Shown here: piece after piece, positions 53,715 to 62,877 of the stretch
Numbering within the stretch: position 1 is the stretch's first letter
Layout: each line of letters opens with the position of its first letter
Notes under the pieces: model-generated
Seen by the model: the letters and a program-made list of their open reading frames with translations, nothing else
The model's database searches: none
Told to the model about the DNA's origin: nothing
Position numbers and translations under genes: made by a program
Origin: Pseudomonas grimontii
GTDB taxonomy: Bacteria; Pseudomonadota; Gammaproteobacteria; Pseudomonadales; Pseudomonadaceae
Assembly: GCF_007858185.1 (NCBI RefSeq)
Contig: NZ_VFES01000021.1
Location: 40,706 to 104,705, forward strand
Direction of reading: 5' to 3'
DNA: 64,000 nucleotides

Positions 53715-54170
53715 TCAGGCCTGGCGCATCAACTTCGTCAAGATCCGGTCCAGGGCATTGGCAAACGCCTGCTTGTCCTTTTCCCCATGGGGCGGTGGCC
53801 CACCGCCCATCTGGCCCTGCTCGCGCAGATCGGTAAACAGGTTACGCACCGCCAACCGTTCACTCATGTTCGCCGGGCTGAACTCCTTGCCACGCGGGTC
53901 GAGGGCGGTGACGCCCTTCTTCACCAGGCGGTCGGCCAGGGGCACATCGCTGCAGATCACCAGTTCGCCGGGCACTGCGTGCTCCACCAGGTAGTCATCT
54001 GCTGCGTCCGGACCGCTGGGCACCACGATCAACTTCACGCACGAGAAGCTCGGCTTGATCTGGCTCTGCCCGGCCACCAGGACGACCTCGAATTGGCGCT
54101 TGAGGGCGAATTTCACCACTTGGTCCTTAGCGGCCCGAGGGCAGGCGTCCGCATCGATCCAGACCCGCAT
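53715..54170 (-). CDS. YaiI/YqxD family protein (UPF0178)
   Basis: 151 residues. MRVWIDADACPRAAKDQVVK and ICSDVPLADRLVKKGVTALDPRG (shown in part) are the family blocks; conserved Asp residues near the N-terminus recall PIN-like nucleases, but activity is not established. It starts 1 nt after the stop of the FTR1 permease gene, so it is probably co-transcribed with it. Confidence 0.92.
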   Translation of the reverse strand: MRVWIDADACPRAAKDQVVKFALKRQFEVVLVAGQSQIKPSFSCVKLIVVPSGPDAADDYLVEHAVPGELVICSDVPLADRLVKKGVTALDPRGKEFSPANMSERLAVRNLFTDLREQGQMGGGPPPHGEKDKQAFANALDRILTKLMRQA

Positions 54171-54171
54171 G

Positions 54172-56067
54172 TTATGCCGCCACTCGCTGTTTCTCTGCCA
54201 GTCGGCTGCGACCGTAGAGCACTACAATGGCCAGGATCGCCACGGCCTGTGCACTCAACGAGTAAGCATCGGCATGGATGCCCAGCCAGTCGAAGTCAAA
54301 GAACGCCACCGGCCGTGTGCCGAAGATGCCGGCTTCCTGCAAGGCCTTGACGCCATGCCCGGCGAACACCACCGACAACGCGCACAGCAGCGCCGCATTG
54401 ATGCCGAAAAACAGCGCCAGCGGCAGTTTCGCCGAACCGCGCAGGATCACCCAGGCCAGACCTACCAGCAGCACCAACGCCGTGGCACCACCCGCCAGCA
54501 CCGCGTTGTGTCCGGCCGGGCCCGCTTGCAGCCACAGGGTTTCGTAGAACAGGATCACTTCGAACAGCTCGCGGTAGACCGAGAAGAACGCCAATATGGC
54601 AAAACCGAAGCGCCCACCGCCGCCCACCAGGCTGCTCTTGATGTAGTCCTGCCACGCCGCGGCATGGCGGCGGTCGTGCATCCACACGCCAAGCCACAGC
54701 ACCATTACACTGGCGAACAGCGCCGTGCAGCCTTCGAGCAATTCGCGTTGGGCGCCGCTGACGTCAATCACATACGCCGCCAGCGCCCAGGTGGCCAAGC
54801 CGGCCAATAGCGCCAGGCCCCAGCCGATGTTGACGCTGCGCACCGCCGATTGCTGGCCGGTATTGCGCAGGAACGCGAGGATCGCCGCCAGCACCAGGAT
54901 GGCTTCCAGGCCTTCACGCAGCAGGATCAGCAGACCGGAAATGTAGCTCAGCGACCAACTCAAGCCATCGCTGCCCAGCAAGCCTGCGGACTCGGTGAGC
55001 TTGCCCTTCGCCACGTCCAGGCGCTGCTGCACCTGCTCAATCGGCAGGCCGTCCTGCAACGACTGTCGGTAAGCCATCAGGGCCTTCTCGGTGTCCTTGC
55101 GCACGTTGGCGTCGACGTTATCCAGTGAGCTTTCCACCAGCTCGAAGCCTTCGAGGTAGGCCGCTACCGACAAGTCATAGGCTTGGTCGTGGTCACCGTT
55201 GCGGAACGCCGCGAGGCTTTTGTCCAGGGTGGTAGCGGTGTAATCGAGCAACTGCGCCGGGCCACGCTTGACCTGCGGCGGTTGCGCACGCTGGGCGCGG
55301 AAGGTTGCGGCAGCCGTTGGGCCGTTTGCGGCCAGTACTTCATTAGGCGTCTGGCGGGCCAGGTCGGCGAGGTTGAAGGGCTGCTCGCTTTTGGCGGCGG
55401 CCGGGTCTGCGGTGAAGCCGGCGATGTAGGTGGCCAGGTCCCAGCGCTGGCGGTCGTCCAACTGGTCGGCGAAGGACGGCATATCAGTGCCTTCGACACC
55501 CAGGCCCAGGGTGTTGTAGATCGCGTAGAGGCTCAGGCGATCCAGGCGCGCTGCATCCGTCAAGTTGGCCGGCGGCGGCGTCATTCCCACGCCGGCCGGG
55601 CCATCACCAGCACCGGCAGTACCGTGGCACACCGAGCAGTGCTGGGCATAGAGCGGTGCACCGCGCGTTGGGTCGGGCGTGATGGCCGGGGCCTGGCTGA
55701 CTTCATACGCTACCGCCAGCCTGGCGCCCAACTGACGGGCCTGGCGAGCCACGGTGGCGCCGTCTGCGTGAGCGGTGACAGCCGCCAGCAGTTCGTCGAC
55801 GCCCTTCACCAACTCCGCACGCTCGGGCCTTTGCGGCAAATCCGCCACCAACCCCTGCAATACCCCGAGAAACTCCACCTGCTCACGGTATTCCGAATCA
55901 TCCACAACCTTGCCCGCCTCCACCGTCGGTGGGTAGTCAGCACCGATGTAGTCCAGCAGATGCAGAGCCTGTGGGGCGCTCTCGGCGGTTGCGGCCAACA
56001 GGTTGAAGCTGCACGACATCAACGCCGGCAACAGCAGCCAGGCGAGAAAACGGAAGGGGCCAGTCAT
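54172..56067 (-). CDS. cytochrome c-FTR1 fusion iron permease
   Basis: 631 residues with a signal peptide (LAWLLLPALMSCSFNLLAA). A periplasmic region (about 30-370) contains a haem c site CSVCH (about 144) and a later Met ligand region (GTDMPSFADQL); then seven helices of the FTR1/EfeU permease (about 375-630) with LREGLEAILVLAAI and YRELFEVILFYETL. REGLE-type motifs bind iron; the second is RELFE here. The fusion suggests that electron transfer and iron oxidation or reduction are coupled to uptake. No obvious Fur box precedes it. Confidence 0.92.
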   Translation of the reverse strand: MTGPFRFLAWLLLPALMSCSFNLLAATAESAPQALHLLDYIGADYPPTVEAGKVVDDSEYREQVEFLGVLQGLVADLPQRPERAELVKGVDELLAAVTAHADGATVARQARQLGARLAVAYEVSQAPAITPDPTRGAPLYAQHCSVCHGTAGAGDGPAGVGMTPPPANLTDAARLDRLSLYAIYNTLGLGVEGTDMPSFADQLDDRQRWDLATYIAGFTADPAAAKSEQPFNLADLARQTPNEVLAANGPTAAATFRAQRAQPPQVKRGPAQLLDYTATTLDKSLAAFRNGDHDQAYDLSVAAYLEGFELVESSLDNVDANVRKDTEKALMAYRQSLQDGLPIEQVQQRLDVAKGKLTESAGLLGSDGLSWSLSYISGLLILLREGLEAILVLAAILAFLRNTGQQSAVRSVNIGWGLALLAGLATWALAAYVIDVSGAQRELLEGCTALFASVMVLWLGVWMHDRRHAAAWQDYIKSSLVGGGGRFGFAILAFFSVYRELFEVILFYETLWLQAGPAGHNAVLAGGATALVLLVGLAWVILRGSAKLPLALFFGINAALLCALSVVFAGHGVKALQEAGIFGTRPVAFFDFDWLGIHADAYSLSAQAVAILAIVVLYGRSRLAEKQRVAA

Positions 56068-56217
56068 GAATGAATCTCAAGTGGAAATACGAAGTAACAC
56101 ATTGTTAAGGCTTATGGGGTTTGACTCAAGGCGTTAGTGATTTGTCATTTGAACGGGAGGTGAATTTCAGCCGCACGGTAGTGGCATCTACGTCGACCCA
56201 ATCAAAGCAAAAAGCCA

Positions 56218-56245
56218 TTGTTTTGCCAGTAACGGTGCTTATAAT
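56218..56245 (+). promoter_or_regulatory. sigma70-type promoter of the COG3014 operon
   Basis: TTGTTT (56218-56223), a 16-nt spacer and TATAAT (56240-56245) face the operon at 56336. A 90-nt leader follows, with a CCTCGTTTTTATGAGG-type hairpin before the ribosome site AGGGAAGAA. Confidence 0.65.
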
Positions 56246-56335
56246 GCCGCGCCCTGTTAGTGCGAAAGGGAATTTCGTTCCTCGTTTTTATGAGGAATAA
56301 CCACATCGACTGACTACTTTCAGGGAAGAAGTTAT

Positions 56336-57730
56336 ATGGCTTTTCGCGCCTTACCTCCGCTCGCGCTCGCGGCCGTCACCTTGCTCTCCGGCTGTTCAAT
56401 GTTCCGCAGCTACGACTCCGAGCTGCAAGCCACCAACCAGCAACTGGCCACCGGCAATGTCGACGCCGCCCTGACCCTGCTGGAAAAGAACAACACCGGT
56501 GAAGACAAAGACCTGCTGTATTTCTTCGAAAAGGGCGAGTTACTACGGGCAAAGGGCGACCTGACCGGCAGCCAGACCGCCTGGCGCAGCGCCGACCTGC
56601 AAGTCTATAAGTGGGAAGAGTCGGTCAAGTTCGACAGCGCAAAGTACCTGTCCCAGTTCGGCAGCTTCCTGGCCAACGACAAGGTGCGTCGCTACGAAGG
56701 CTATGACTACGAAAAAGTCATGCTGACCACGCAAATGGCCCTGAACCTGCTGGCCCTGAACGACTTCGACGGTGCACGCACCGAAATCAAGAAGACCCAC
56801 GAACGCGAAGCGGTGATCGCCGACCTGCGCGACAAGGAATACCTCAAGCGCGAAGACGACGCCGAGCGCCAGGGCGTGACCACCCAGATCAAGGACCTGC
56901 ACGGCTACCCGGTGCAAGCCCTCGACGCACCGGAAGTGGTCGGCCTGAAGAACAGCTACCAGAGTGCGTTCAGCCATTACCTGGCCGGCTTCGTCTACGA
57001 AGCCCTGGGCGAAAAAGACCTGGCCGCCCCTGGTTATCGCAAGGCCGTCGAACTACGCCCTAACACCCCACTGCTGGAAAAAGCGCTGCTCGACCTGGAC
57101 AAAGCCAAGGTCGGCGCCGATGAAACCGACGTGCTGATCGTGGTGCAGAGCGGCCTCGCGCCCGCCCGCGACTCGATCCGCCTGCCGCTGCCGATCCCGA
57201 TCAATGGCAACCTGGTGATCACCCCGCTGTCGTTCCCGGTGATCAAGGCCGACACCTCCACGGCGACTTTCGCCCAGATCGGTGTCGACGGCCAGCAACA
57301 GAACCTCACCGCGCTCAACAGCACCACGGCCATGTCCCGCCGCGCCCTGCGTGACGACATGCCGGGGATCATCCTGCGCACCACCGTGCGGGCGGTAAGC
57401 CGTGGCGTGGCGCAGAACAACCTGAACAAGACCAACCCCATGGCAGGCCTGGTACTGGGTATCGCCTCGGCCGTGACCGAAGGCGCCGACACCCGCACCT
57501 GGCGCACCCTGCCGGACATGACCCAGGTCACGCGCCTGCGCCTCAAGCGCGGCGAACACCAGGTCAGCCTGCCCAACGCCCTGGGTGGCACGCTGGTGAC
57601 GGTCAAGGCCGACCAACCCTACCAGGTGATCACCCTGCGCGTGGTCGGCAACCAAGTGTTCGCCGGCGGCCTCGCCGCCCATGTGGTGCCCAGCACGACA
57701 ACCCAGGCCATCGCCCTCAAACAACCTTAA
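56336..57730 (+). CDS. COG3014 lipoprotein with TPR-like repeats
   Basis: 464 residues. Lipobox LLSGC puts the lipid on Cys20. Residues about 30-270 are helical and TPR-like (LATGNVDAALTLLEKNN; HYLAGFVYEALGEKDLAAPGYRKAVE, shown in part); residues about 285-460 are mostly strands. The function is unknown; the family is found beside YcfL and LpoB genes. First gene of a four-gene operon. Confidence 0.88.
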   Translation: MAFRALPPLALAAVTLLSGCSMFRSYDSELQATNQQLATGNVDAALTLLEKNNTGEDKDLLYFFEKGELLRAKGDLTGSQTAWRSADLQVYKWEESVKFDSAKYLSQFGSFLANDKVRRYEGYDYEKVMLTTQMALNLLALNDFDGARTEIKKTHEREAVIADLRDKEYLKREDDAERQGVTTQIKDLHGYPVQALDAPEVVGLKNSYQSAFSHYLAGFVYEALGEKDLAAPGYRKAVELRPNTPLLEKALLDLDKAKVGADETDVLIVVQSGLAPARDSIRLPLPIPINGNLVITPLSFPVIKADTSTATFAQIGVDGQQQNLTALNSTTAMSRRALRDDMPGIILRTTVRAVSRGVAQNNLNKTNPMAGLVLGIASAVTEGADTRTWRTLPDMTQVTRLRLKRGEHQVSLPNALGGTLVTVKADQPYQVITLRVVGNQVFAGGLAAHVVPSTTTQAIALKQP

Positions 57731-57740
57731 GGAGCACGCT

Positions 57741-58112
57741 ATGCGTCATTTCATCCTCGGCGCCCTGGCGCTGGTCCTGCTTGCCGGCTGCGCCACCCCG
57801 CCGCCACCGGAACCTGGCAGTGCTGCGAGCAAAATCGTGGTGATGGGCAAGTTCAAGGGCATCGCGGTCGGCGCCATTCGTGTGGCTCGCGAGAACGGCT
57901 TCCTCACCGCCAAAGTACAACTGAGCAACATCACCAGCAGTAACCAGATGATGTATTACCGCTTCGCCTGGCTGGGCGCCGATGGTTTCCCGGTGGGCGA
58001 TGAAGAGACCTGGAAAGTGCTGACCCTGTACGCCAACCAGGCGACCTTCCTGCCCGCCATTGCCAATTTGCCCCAGGCAGCGGACTTCCGCCTTGAAGTC
58101 AAAACCCCTTGA
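57741..58112 (+). CDS. YcfL family lipoprotein
   Basis: 123 residues from ATG at 57741 (AAGGAG site). Lipobox LLAGC, lipid on Cys17 or nearby, then a small domain with SNQMMYYRFAWLGADGFPVG typical of YcfL/DUF1425. In E. coli ycfL lies next to lpoB (ycfM), so the pairing supports a joint envelope role. 10 nt after the COG3014 gene; the next gene follows after 35 nt. Confidence 0.88.
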   Translation: MRHFILGALALVLLAGCATPPPPEPGSAASKIVVMGKFKGIAVGAIRVARENGFLTAKVQLSNITSSNQMMYYRFAWLGADGFPVGDEETWKVLTLYANQATFLPAIANLPQAADFRLEVKTP

Positions 58113-58147
58113 GCCGTTCATTCTTTTTGCTGCTGAGAGATTTCCCC

Positions 58148-58735
58148 ATGCTTGCACGCTTCTCGATCCTCGCCGTGGTTGCCGTCCTGGCCAGCGGCTG
58201 CGCGAATACCTCCCCGGTACTGGGTGGTAAAAACATCAGCTACGGCGACACCAAGGCCGTGGAACTGGTGACCAACGAGTTCGGCTCCACCGACCTGCAG
58301 ATGATCGCCGAAAGCATGACCCGCTCCCTGGCCCAGTCCGGCATCCTGCAAGGCCGCCCGGTGGTGCAGGTGTATGACGTGAAGAACAAGACCAGCGAGT
58401 ACATCGACACCCGCGAGATCACCACGTCGATCAAGACCCAGCTGATGAAGACCGGCACCGCACGCTTCGCCAGTGACAACACCGACATGCAGAGCCAGGT
58501 CGACCAGCTCAAGCTGCAGAACCAGAGCGGCTTGTACAAGAAATCCACGGTCAGCAAGACCGGCAACATGGTCGCGGCCAAATACCGCCTGGAAGGCTCC
58601 ATCAGCTCCATCGTCAAGCGCAGTTCGGACTACAAGGACGTGTTCTACAAGTTCAGTCTGCAGCTGATCGATGTCGAGAGCGGCCTGGCAGAATGGATGG
58701 ACGAAAAAGAAATCCGCAAGACCACGGAGCGCTAA
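58148..58735 (+). CDS. lpoB: penicillin-binding protein activator LpoB
   Basis: 195 residues from ATG at 58148. Lipobox VLASGC, then the LpoB fold (about 40-195) with DLQMIAESMTRSLAQSGIL, VVQVYDVKNKTSEYIDTREI and YKFSLQLIDVESGLAEWMDE. In E. coli LpoB is an outer-membrane lipoprotein that reaches through the wall to activate PBP1b. P. aeruginosa PBP1b is reported to use LpoP instead, so whether this copy activates a synthase is open. Confidence 0.87.
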   Translation: MLARFSILAVVAVLASGCANTSPVLGGKNISYGDTKAVELVTNEFGSTDLQMIAESMTRSLAQSGILQGRPVVQVYDVKNKTSEYIDTREITTSIKTQLMKTGTARFASDNTDMQSQVDQLKLQNQSGLYKKSTVSKTGNMVAAKYRLEGSISSIVKRSSDYKDVFYKFSLQLIDVESGLAEWMDEKEIRKTTER

Positions 58736-58738
58736 GCA

Positions 58739-59479
58739 ATGCGTGCATGGATTGGTTTGATCGGCCTGCTGTGCGCCTTTGGCGCCTCGGCCGCGCCGAA
58801 GATCGCGGTGACTGACCTGGCCTACCAGGCGCAGGTCGAGGAGTACATCCACCAGGTTTCGGCCAGCAACAACTTCCAGGCAAGCAGCTACAACGCCAGC
58901 GGCGCCTCGAACTACAGCGAGTATGAGAGCCGTAGCAGCTACATTGAGCAAACCGAGCTGCGCAAGTTCAGCGGTGACATCAAGGGTGAGATTCTCAAGT
59001 CCCGCCAGTTCCAGCTGGTGCAGGGCACGCCCTACACCGCCGATGCCAAGGGTGACGTCTATGACGTGATCAAGCGCATCAAGGCCGGTAACTTCAAGGG
59101 GGCGGACTACGTGCTGTTCGGCACGCTGTCAGATATCGACTTCACCCAGGACATCAACGCCCTGGACCACACCAACAGCTACTCGGCGGTGCTGGGCCTG
59201 ACACTGGTGGCGGATTTCAGCCTGATCAACACCCGCACTTACGAAATCACCTCGGCGTTTACCGCCATGGGCGAAGGCCAGGACACCAAGCTGGTGAACA
59301 GCCGCGACCTACGCGTGAGCCTGAACCGGCCGCGTGTGGTAAAGGAAGTGTCGAAGGCACTGGGTGAGGACGTGGCACGGCAGTTGGCGGAACAGTTGGG
59401 CGGCGGCTATCAAGAGCCTGGCCAGCCGGTGTTGCGTAATAACCTGCCAAGGGATGAAGCGCCGAAGATCCTGCGCTGA
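58739..59479 (+). CDS. CsgG/LpoB-like periplasmic protein
   Basis: 246 residues with a signal peptide (IGLIGLLCAFGASA, cleavage before APKIAVTDL) and no lipobox. KIAVTDLAYQAQVEEYI, GADYVLFGTLSDIDF and YEITSAFTAMGEGQD match the CsgG/LpoB nucleotide-binding-like fold. A Ser/Asn/Tyr-rich insertion (about 42-75) sets it apart. It starts 3 nt after lpoB and ends the operon; it may be the soluble partner of LpoB. A REPIN follows. Confidence 0.82.
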   Translation: MRAWIGLIGLLCAFGASAAPKIAVTDLAYQAQVEEYIHQVSASNNFQASSYNASGASNYSEYESRSSYIEQTELRKFSGDIKGEILKSRQFQLVQGTPYTADAKGDVYDVIKRIKAGNFKGADYVLFGTLSDIDFTQDINALDHTNSYSAVLGLTLVADFSLINTRTYEITSAFTAMGEGQDTKLVNSRDLRVSLNRPRVVKEVSKALGEDVARQLAEQLGGGYQEPGQPVLRNNLPRDEAPKILR

Positions 59480-59507
59480 GCCTAAGCTTTACAGCCAACC
59501 ACACAAC

Positions 59508-59603
59508 AAATGTGGGAGGGGGCTTGCTCCCGATAGCAGTGGGTCAGTCAGCATATTTTTCACTGAAACACCGCCATCGGGGGCAAGCCCCCTCCCACAC
59601 TTT
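59508..59603. repeat. REPIN after the LpoB operon
   Basis: AAATGTGGGAGGGGGCTTGC (59508) pairs with the complement ending CCCACACTTT at 59603; one half carries the GGGAGC variant and the other GGGGGC. It separates two convergent units. Confidence 0.92.
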
Positions 59604-59620
59604 GATTCGGTTTCGTCAGC

Positions 59621-60253
59621 TCAAGCCGTTGCGCGATGCAGGCTGGCGAGGAAGCCCGCTGCCCCCACAAACAACCCGGCAAACGTACGGTTCATGCGCT
59701 TCTGCTGTTTGGGCGTGCGCAACAGGCGCAGGACTTTCGAGGCCAACCCCGTATACCCCGCCATCACGATCATATCGACGCTGATCATCGTCGCACCGAT
59801 GATCAGGTACTGGGCCAGCAACGGCGCCTGCGGATTCACGAACTGCGGCAGCACCGCGAGCATGAACACCAGGGCCTTGGGGTTGCTGGCGTTGACCAGG
59901 AAACCACGGAACATCATCGCCATCGGCTTGCCGAGCGGGCGTACGGCCGCGTCATCGGTCATGTCCATGGGCAAGGCACGCCATTGCTTGATGGCCAGGT
60001 ACACCAGGTACGCCACGCCAAACCATTTGATCGCATAGAACGCGGTCGACGACGCCGCCAGAATGGCACCCAAACCGCCCGCCACCACGGCAATCTGCAT
60101 CGCCAAGCCCAGCTGCAGGCCGATCGCGTTCCAGTAGCCACGTACAAAACCATATTGCAGGCCGCTGGACATCGAAGCGATGGCGCCGGCACCAGGGGAA
60201 AGGGAGATGATCCAACTGGCCAGGAAAAAGGCCAGCCACGTGTCGAGTGCCAT
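59621..60253 (-). CDS. LysE/RhtB family amino-acid exporter
   Basis: 210 residues with six helices. The family start (FFLASWIISLSPGAGAIASM, where PGP is PGA) and GFLVNASNPKALVFMLAVLP are clear. RhtB-type exporters release amino acids such as homoserine, threonine or lysine; the substrate cannot be told. Monocistronic. Confidence 0.92.
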   Translation of the reverse strand: MALDTWLAFFLASWIISLSPGAGAIASMSSGLQYGFVRGYWNAIGLQLGLAMQIAVVAGGLGAILAASSTAFYAIKWFGVAYLVYLAIKQWRALPMDMTDDAAVRPLGKPMAMMFRGFLVNASNPKALVFMLAVLPQFVNPQAPLLAQYLIIGATMISVDMIVMAGYTGLASKVLRLLRTPKQQKRMNRTFAGLFVGAAGFLASLHRATA

Positions 60254-60344
60254 TGCACACCTCAGGAGAGAGTCAGCGATTGTTGTGCCTTAAGCTAACT
60301 CCGCCGACCAGAGGCTGGCTATCGATTTTTAAACGCGGTAAATG

Positions 60345-60917
60345 CTAGCGGTCGCCCGGGAATACATGGGTGCCGGGCCAACGCCGCACCGAGCGCTGGA
60401 AGAACAGGCTGTTAGGCACCTGTACGATAGCGCTGTCGGTACCCGCCGCTTCCACTTCGATCAGCGTGGTGTAGAGCAAGTTGATCGCCACCACCCTGCC
60501 CTTCACACCGGGCTTGTCGACGGTATCCACCAACTCCACGATGTCACCGAGGCGAAACGGCCCGACGGTAAAGATCAGGATCGCGCACAGCAGGTTGGAC
60601 AACACCGACCACATGGCGAAGAACGCCACTGCCGCCACCGCGACAAACCCCGACAGCGCGGTCCACAGTACCGTAGCGGACACGCCCAGGCGTTCCAGCA
60701 CAAAGATCAGCGCACTGCCCATGATCAGCCAGCGCAAACCACCGCGCAGCGGCATCAGTAATTGCGGCGGGAACGGGTAGCGTTCACCCAGGCGGGTCAG
60801 GCCCTTGGCGACAAAACGCTGGGCGAAGTAGCCGGCCAGCAGGATCAGCAGGATTTGCACGCCGATCCACACAGGCTCGATCCATTGCGCCGGCAGCGGC
60901 AACTGCAACGCTTCCAT
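60345..60917 (-). CDS. short MscS-type mechanosensitive channel
   Basis: 190 residues: three helices (about 18-35, 62-80, 85-112), the last Gly/Ala-rich pore helix (LWTALSGFVAVAAVAFFAMW), then the beta domain (LLCAILIFTVGPFRLGDIVE, VVAINLLYTTLIE) ending soon after PNSLFFQRSVRRW. The C-terminal alpha-beta domain of E. coli MscS is missing, so it is a short form. Its ATG overlaps the ABC-F stop by 1 nt (TGATG). Confidence 0.88.
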   Translation of the reverse strand: MEALQLPLPAQWIEPVWIGVQILLILLAGYFAQRFVAKGLTRLGERYPFPPQLLMPLRGGLRWLIMGSALIFVLERLGVSATVLWTALSGFVAVAAVAFFAMWSVLSNLLCAILIFTVGPFRLGDIVELVDTVDKPGVKGRVVAINLLYTTLIEVEAAGTDSAIVQVPNSLFFQRSVRRWPGTHVFPGDR

Positions 60918-62827
60918 CAGGACAGCGCCTCCAGTTCCGCTTGCAGGGTTTCGAGCAGTTCGAGGGCCTCCATCCAGCTTTCCTCCAACTGCCCTTCGCG
61001 TACCTTGAGCTTGGCCTGCTCGGCCAGCAGGTCGCGCAGCTCATCCTTGCGTGCAGCCTCGTACACGGCACTGTCACCCAGGCTGGCTTCGATCTTGGCC
61101 AGGCGCTCGTGCACCTTGCCCAACTCGGCCTCAAGCTTGTCGGCTTCGCGCTTATGCGGCGCCAGCTGCTGGCGCAGTGCGGCAGCTGCCTGGCGCTGGG
61201 CTTTCTTGTCGGTCTTGTCCGGGTTGACCGGGGTATTGCTGACCGGTGCGTTGCGCAGACGATAGTCCGTCAGCCAGCGCGCGTAGTCGTCCAGGTCACC
61301 GTCGAACTCTTCGACTTTGCCATCCGCTACCAGCAGGAAGTTGTCGGTGGTGCTCTTGAGCAGGTGGCGATCGTGAGACACCACCAGTACCGCACCGCTG
61401 AATTCCTGCAAGGCCATGGTCAGCGCCAGGCGCATTTCCAGGTCGAGGTGGTTGGTCGGTTCGTCGAGCAGCAGCAGGTTCGGGCGGTCCCAGGCGATCA
61501 ACGCCAGGGCCAGGCGGGCTTTTTCGCCGCCAGAGAAGTTCAGCACCGGCTCATCGATGCGCGCGCCACGGAAGTCAAAGCCACCGAGGAAGTCACGCAG
61601 GGTTTGCTCGCGCTCGGTCGGCGCCAGGCGTTGCAGGTGCAGCAACGGGCTGGCCTTGGAATCGAGGGAATCCAACTGATGCTGGGCGAAGTAGCCCACC
61701 ACCAGGTTCTCGCCACGGGTCAGGCGACCGGCCAGGGGTTGCAACTCGCCCGACAGGTTCTTGATCAGCGTCGATTTGCCCGCGCCGTTAGGGCCGAGCA
61801 AACCAATGCGCGCACCCGGGGTGAGCTGCAGCTTGACCTTCTCCAGGATGGTTTTCTCGCCATAACCCAGGCGGGCATCCGAGAGGTCCAGCAACGGGCT
61901 GGAGATCTTCACCGACTCGCGGAACACAAAGTCGAACGGCGAATCGACGTGGGCCGCCGACAGTTCTTCCATGCGCTCCAGGGCCTTGATCCGGCTCTGG
62001 GCCTGGCGGGCCTTGGTGGCCTGGGCCTTGAACCGGGCGATGTAGCTTTCCATGTGCGCGCGCTGCGCCTGCTGCTTCTCGAACGCCTGCTGCTGCTGGG
62101 CCAGGCGCTCGGCACGCGCACGTTCGAACGCGGTGTAGCCGCCACGGTAGAGGGTGATTTTCTTCTGTTCGACGTGGGCGATGTTGTCGACCACGGCGTC
62201 GAGGAAGTCCCGGTCGTGGGAAATCAGCAGCAAGGTGCCCTGATAGCTCTTGAGGAAGTCTTCCAGCCACAGGATCGCATCGAGGTCCAAGTGGTTGGTC
62301 GGTTCGTCGAGCAGCAACAGGTCCGAGGGGCACATCAGCGCCTGGGCCAAATTAAGGCGCATGCGCCAGCCACCGGAGAAGTCGGCGACTGGACGGTCCA
62401 TCTGTTCGTTGGTGAAGCCAAGGCCGGCGAGCATCTTGCGGGCGCGGGCGTCGGCGGTGTAGCCGTCGGCACTGTCGAGCTCCGCGTGCAGGCGGGCCTG
62501 GGCGGCGCCGTCCTGGGCTTTCTCGGCCTCGGCCAGGTCGTGTTGCACCTGGCGCAGGCGCAGGTCGCCATCGAGCACGTAGTCGATCGCGATGCGGTCC
62601 AGGGTGTCGATCTCCTGGCGCATATGGGCGATGCGCCAGTCGGCCGGCAGCAAGCAGTCCCCGGAATCCGGGGTCAGCTCACCCAGCAACAGGGCGAACA
62701 ACGTGGATTTGCCGGCGCCGTTGGCACCGATCAGGCCGGCTTTGTGACCGGCGTGCAGGGTCAGCTCGGCGTCTTCGAGAAGACGTTGCGGGCCACGCTG
62801 TAATGTTAGGCTTTGAAGTCGGATCAT
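60917..62827 (-). CDS. ABC-F family ATPase (YheS-like)
   Basis: 636 residues from ATG at 62827 (MIRLQSLTLQRGPQRLL), close to E. coli YheS in length; the longer frame upstream has no support. Two ABC domains without membrane segments: Walker A GANGAGKS (about 35) and GPNGAGKS (about 345), signatures FSGGWRMR and FSGGEKAR, and Walker B LLLLDEPTNHLD in both, joined by a basic linker helix (about 235-290). A C-terminal coiled coil (about 540-636) follows. ABC-F proteins bind the ribosomal E site and rescue or tune translation. Confidence 0.94.
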   Translation of the reverse strand: MIRLQSLTLQRGPQRLLEDAELTLHAGHKAGLIGANGAGKSTLFALLLGELTPDSGDCLLPADWRIAHMRQEIDTLDRIAIDYVLDGDLRLRQVQHDLAEAEKAQDGAAQARLHAELDSADGYTADARARKMLAGLGFTNEQMDRPVADFSGGWRMRLNLAQALMCPSDLLLLDEPTNHLDLDAILWLEDFLKSYQGTLLLISHDRDFLDAVVDNIAHVEQKKITLYRGGYTAFERARAERLAQQQQAFEKQQAQRAHMESYIARFKAQATKARQAQSRIKALERMEELSAAHVDSPFDFVFRESVKISSPLLDLSDARLGYGEKTILEKVKLQLTPGARIGLLGPNGAGKSTLIKNLSGELQPLAGRLTRGENLVVGYFAQHQLDSLDSKASPLLHLQRLAPTEREQTLRDFLGGFDFRGARIDEPVLNFSGGEKARLALALIAWDRPNLLLLDEPTNHLDLEMRLALTMALQEFSGAVLVVSHDRHLLKSTTDNFLLVADGKVEEFDGDLDDYARWLTDYRLRNAPVSNTPVNPDKTDKKAQRQAAAALRQQLAPHKREADKLEAELGKVHERLAKIEASLGDSAVYEAARKDELRDLLAEQAKLKVREGQLEESWMEALELLETLQAELEALS

Positions 62828-62877
62828 AATGGCGGCGGAGTCTACCAGCTTCGTTGGCCGCTGGCTTGGGTGTGAAT

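Noticed and set aside
60941..62803. 620-codon plus-strand frame over the ABC-F gene
   Set aside because: Antisense shadow; no motif, and the ABC-F gene is unambiguous.
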